Shown here one piece after another: positions 61,833 to 64,000 of a DNA stretch of 64,000 nucleotides. Each line of letters opens with the position of its first letter. Positions within the stretch are counted from its first letter, which is position 1. Source of the DNA: VAZQ01 sp035693615 (GTDB lineage Bacteria; Pseudomonadota; Alphaproteobacteria; Rhizobiales; Xanthobacteraceae); contig DASSGH010000159.1 in NCBI GenBank assembly GCA_035693615.1, forward strand, positions 1-64,000, read 5' to 3'. The translations under genes were made by a program, and so were the position numbers. Below the pieces are notes generated by a model. It did not search any database. It worked only from the letters and a program-made list of their open reading frames with translations, and was not told the origin of the DNA.

Positions 61833-64000
61833 GTGGGGCTTCAGATATATCGCAGGAAACGCAAGTTCAACGTGACCCCCGAGCCGCGGGGGCAGGTGCG
61901 TCGGACCGAAGGACACCAGTTCGTCATCCAAAAGCACGCCGCGCGGCGTCTGCATTATGACCTGCGGCTCGAGCTTGGCGGGGTGATGAAGAGTTGGGCC
62001 GTGACTCGCGGCCCGAGTCTCGTTCCGGGCGAGAAGCGCCTTGCGGTCCACGTGGAAGACCATCCCATCGAATACAACGCTTTCGAGGGAACCATCCCGG
62101 CGGGAGAGTACGGCGGCGGCACGGTCATGATTTGGGACCGGGGGCGTTGGCATCCGGAAGGCGATCCTTATGCGGGATACAAGAAGGGCCACCTCGACTT
62201 CAGCCTCGAGGGCGAGAAGCTGCACGGTCGCTGGCATCTCGTGCGCATGCACGGAAGGGCGGGAGAGAAAAAGGAGCCCTGGCTTCTGATCAAGTCCAAG
62301 GATGAGGCCGCCCGCAGCGCGAGCGACCAGGATATCCTCGAGGAGCAACCGCTGTCGGTGGTCAGCGGCCGATCGATTCCCGAGATCGCCGAGGGCAAGG
62401 GCCGCAAACGGGTCTGGCACTCGAACAGAAGCGTGAAGGAGAACGTCAAGGCCGGCGCGACGAAACGCCATGCCTTCCCGGCGCTTGGGAGTGCGCAGAA
62501 AAGCTCGCAACAGCGCGCGCGCACCCGACGCGATCGGGCTGGAGCAACGAAAAGCAGCAGGGGCAGCGCCGGCAAGAACAAGGACAAGGACCGGCGGCCA
62601 CGCGACGCGCCGCTCCCGGCTTTTGTGCTGCCTTCGCTCGCCACCTTGCATTCGACCGTGCCGAGCGGCCGCGGCTGGGCGCACGAGATCAAGTTCGACG
62701 GCTACCGCATCCAGGCCCGGCTTGACCGCCACAAGGCGCGTCTGCTCACTCGCAAAGGTCTCGACTGGACCGAAAAATTCCCGAACGTCGCGGCCGCGGT
62801 TGCCAAACTACCCGCAGGCACGGCGCTGATCGACGGCGAGATTGTCGTCGAAGATGAAAATGGAATTTCCAATTTTTCGGAGCTGCAGGCGGCGCTCAAG
62901 CAAGGGGAACGCGAACGCTTCATCTACTACGTCTTCGATCTTCTTCATCTCGATGGCTGCGATTTGACCGGCTTGCCCATGGTCGAGCGTAAAGCCGAAC
63001 TGCTCCGCCTGCTCGCCGCCGCGGAGACCGGACCGGTCATCTACAGCGAACATTTTGGCGGTGACGGACAGGCCGTGCTTCGCGCCGCCTGTCAATTTAG
63101 ACTCGAAGGAATCGTCTCGAAGCGCCTGGACGCGCCATATCGCAGCGGCCGCTCCGAGAGCTTCATCAAGATCAAATGCTCCAACGCCCAGGAACTCGTG
63201 GTCGGCGGGTACTCGCCGTCGACCGCCTTGCCCCGCGCGATCGGAGCGCTGGTGGTGGGCTACTACGATGATGGCCAGCTCGTCTATGCAGGCCGGGTCG
63301 GCACCGGATACACGCAGACCTTGGCGCGGGACTTGTGGAAGCAGCTGCATCCGCTCGAAACGAGTGCACCACCCTTCGACCAAATTCCCCGGGTCGAGGC
63401 CCGGCGCTCCGATGTCCGCTGGGTCGAGCCGAGGACCGTGATCGAAGCACAATTGCGCGGCTGGACCGCGGATGGGCTGGTGCGTCAGGCGGCCTTCAAG
63501 GGGGTGCGTGAGGACAAGTCGCCGCGGGAGGTGGTCCGCGAGAAACCGGCCCCAGCTGAGGCCGAGGAAGGCGCAGCGGCCGCGCCGAAGAGTGCAGCGG
63601 AGACGGCAAAGAGCATGACAAGGGCCTCGAAGACGAAGCCGCGAGCGCGCGCGCACAAGCCCCCGAGCGGCCGGCAGGCGAGTCCAAGTGAGATCCGCTT
63701 CACCAATCCCGATCGAGTCTATTGGGCCGACGTTGGCGTCACCAAGCAAGATTTGGCGGATTATTATCGCTCGGTTTGGGACTGGATGGCGCCGCACATC
63801 GTCAGTCGGCCGCTGGCGCTCGTGCGCTGTCCCGAGGGCACGAGCGGCCAGTGCTTTTTCCAAAAGCATGCTTCGGCCGGTCTGACCGAGAAAAATCTCC
63901 GCACCGTCATCGATTCCAATCGGCGGCAGGTGATCGCGGTCGAAGACCTCGATGGTGTGCTTTCGCTGGTGCAGGCGGGCGTGCTCGAACTCCACGTGCG
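61833..64000 (+). CDS. ligD: DNA ligase D (NHEJ), truncated by window end
   Basis: Multidomain non-homologous end-joining enzyme, 722 codons visible and no stop before the window end. From GTG at 61833 (first in-frame start after a TGA at 61827). Phosphoesterase (3'-end processing) domain 20-170 with QKHAARRLHYDLRLELGG and EGTIPAGEYGGGTVMIWDRG; variable basic linker; ATP ligase domain with the adenylated Lys287 in HEIKFDGYR and DGEIVVEDENG, then OB part; second linker; primase/polymerase domain from residue 621 (IRFTNPDRVYWADVGVTKQD, PLALVRCPEGTSGQCFFQKH). Order PE-LIG-POL is typical of Rhizobiales, unlike POL-first in mycobacteria. No ku gene is in the window. Confidence 0.95.
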   Translation, partial: MGLQIYRRKRKFNVTPEPRGQVRRTEGHQFVIQKHAARRLHYDLRLELGGVMKSWAVTRGPSLVPGEKRLAVHVEDHPIEYNAFEGTIPAGEYGGGTVMIWDRGRWHPEGDPYAGYKKGHLDFSLEGEKLHGRWHLVRMHGRAGEKKEPWLLIKSKDEAARSASDQDILEEQPLSVVSGRSIPEIAEGKGRKRVWHSNRSVKENVKAGATKRHAFPALGSAQKSSQQRARTRRDRAGATKSSRGSAGKNKDKDRRPRDAPLPAFVLPSLATLHSTVPSGRGWAHEIKFDGYRIQARLDRHKARLLTRKGLDWTEKFPNVAAAVAKLPAGTALIDGEIVVEDENGISNFSELQAALKQGERERFIYYVFDLLHLDGCDLTGLPMVERKAELLRLLAAAETGPVIYSEHFGGDGQAVLRAACQFRLEGIVSKRLDAPYRSGRSESFIKIKCSNAQELVVGGYSPSTALPRAIGALVVGYYDDGQLVYAGRVGTGYTQTLARDLWKQLHPLETSAPPFDQIPRVEARRSDVRWVEPRTVIEAQLRGWTADGLVRQAAFKGVREDKSPREVVREKPAPAEAEEGAAAAPKSAAETAKSMTRASKTKPRARAHKPPSGRQASPSEIRFTNPDRVYWADVGVTKQDLADYYRSVWDWMAPHIVSRPLALVRCPEGTSGQCFFQKHASAGLTEKNLRTVIDSNRRQVIAVEDLDGVLSLVQAGVLELHV

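Noticed and set aside
1..64000. CRISPR arrays, prophage, insertion sequences, rRNA
   Set aside because: No regularly spaced repeats with unique spacers, no transposase or phage structural genes and no rRNA sequence were seen.

Overview
The window is high-GC chromosomal DNA from an alphaproteobacterium, most likely of the order Hyphomicrobiales (Rhizobiales) near the Bradyrhizobiaceae/Xanthobacteraceae. The evidence is the gene neighbourhoods (glyS-ppdK; fabI-phosphatase-aroC-ribB; rlmD-like/tlyA/dxs), several small proteins typical of that order, Rhizobiales-type extragenic palindromic repeats, and a LigD with the order phosphoesterase-ligase-polymerase. I see no rRNA, CRISPR array, prophage or insertion sequence. 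There is one tRNA, tRNA-Pro(CGG). The first gene (glyS) and the last (ligD) are cut by the window edges.

Layout. 1-10 kb: glyS, a DUF3096 micro-protein, ppdK, a TRAP-TAXI transporter pair and a SleB-type cell-wall hydrolase. 10-16 kb: nadC, two tandemly duplicated MFS transporters, a badly frameshifted AcuI/YhdH-type oxidoreductase remnant, and a protein with seven 14-residue Pro/Gln repeats. 16-25 kb: a leftward cluster ygfZ-tag-HD hydrolase-protein phosphatase, then exported small proteins, NUDIX, SRAP, an FAD-linked 2-hydroxyacid dehydrogenase and the threonylcarbamoyl-AMP synthase. 25-30 kb is more accessory: tRNA-Pro, a decayed small gene, an AT-richer orphan, exported proteins, a nitroreductase, a NUDIX and an ECF sigma factor without an anti-sigma neighbour.

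30-36 kb holds a rightward catabolic cluster: Bug-type binding protein, IlvD/Edd sugar-acid dehydratase, LLM flavin monooxygenase, two-domain extradiol dioxygenase and MBL-fold hydrolase. It is the best candidate for an undescribed pathway. 36-46 kb: DUF1499 membrane protein, acyl-CoA synthetase, sarcosine-oxidase-like enzyme, extensin-like M15-fold protein, class III aminotransferase, L,D-transpeptidase lipoprotein with its terminator, CorA, SDR and pdxH. 46-54 kb: surface-antigen lipoprotein, CbpA-type J-protein, an ECF sigma/anti-sigma pair divergent from fabI-phosphatase-aroC-ribB, and a DUF1194 VWA protein. 54-64 kb: small proteins, a 23S rRNA methyltransferase, a MATE transporter broken by a one-base frameshift, tlyA, DUF6496, dxs and ligD.

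Regulatory signals read directly from sequence: a GGAAC-N17-CGTT promoter (the general-stress sigma EcfG/RpoE2 consensus) ahead of ligD, with weaker relatives ahead of the DUF3096 and DUF6496 genes; twin CTCGATTCGAG palindromes 22 bp apart upstream of nadC; and a rho-independent terminator after the L,D-transpeptidase gene. No functional assignment here was checked by database search; all rest on motifs and family knowledge.
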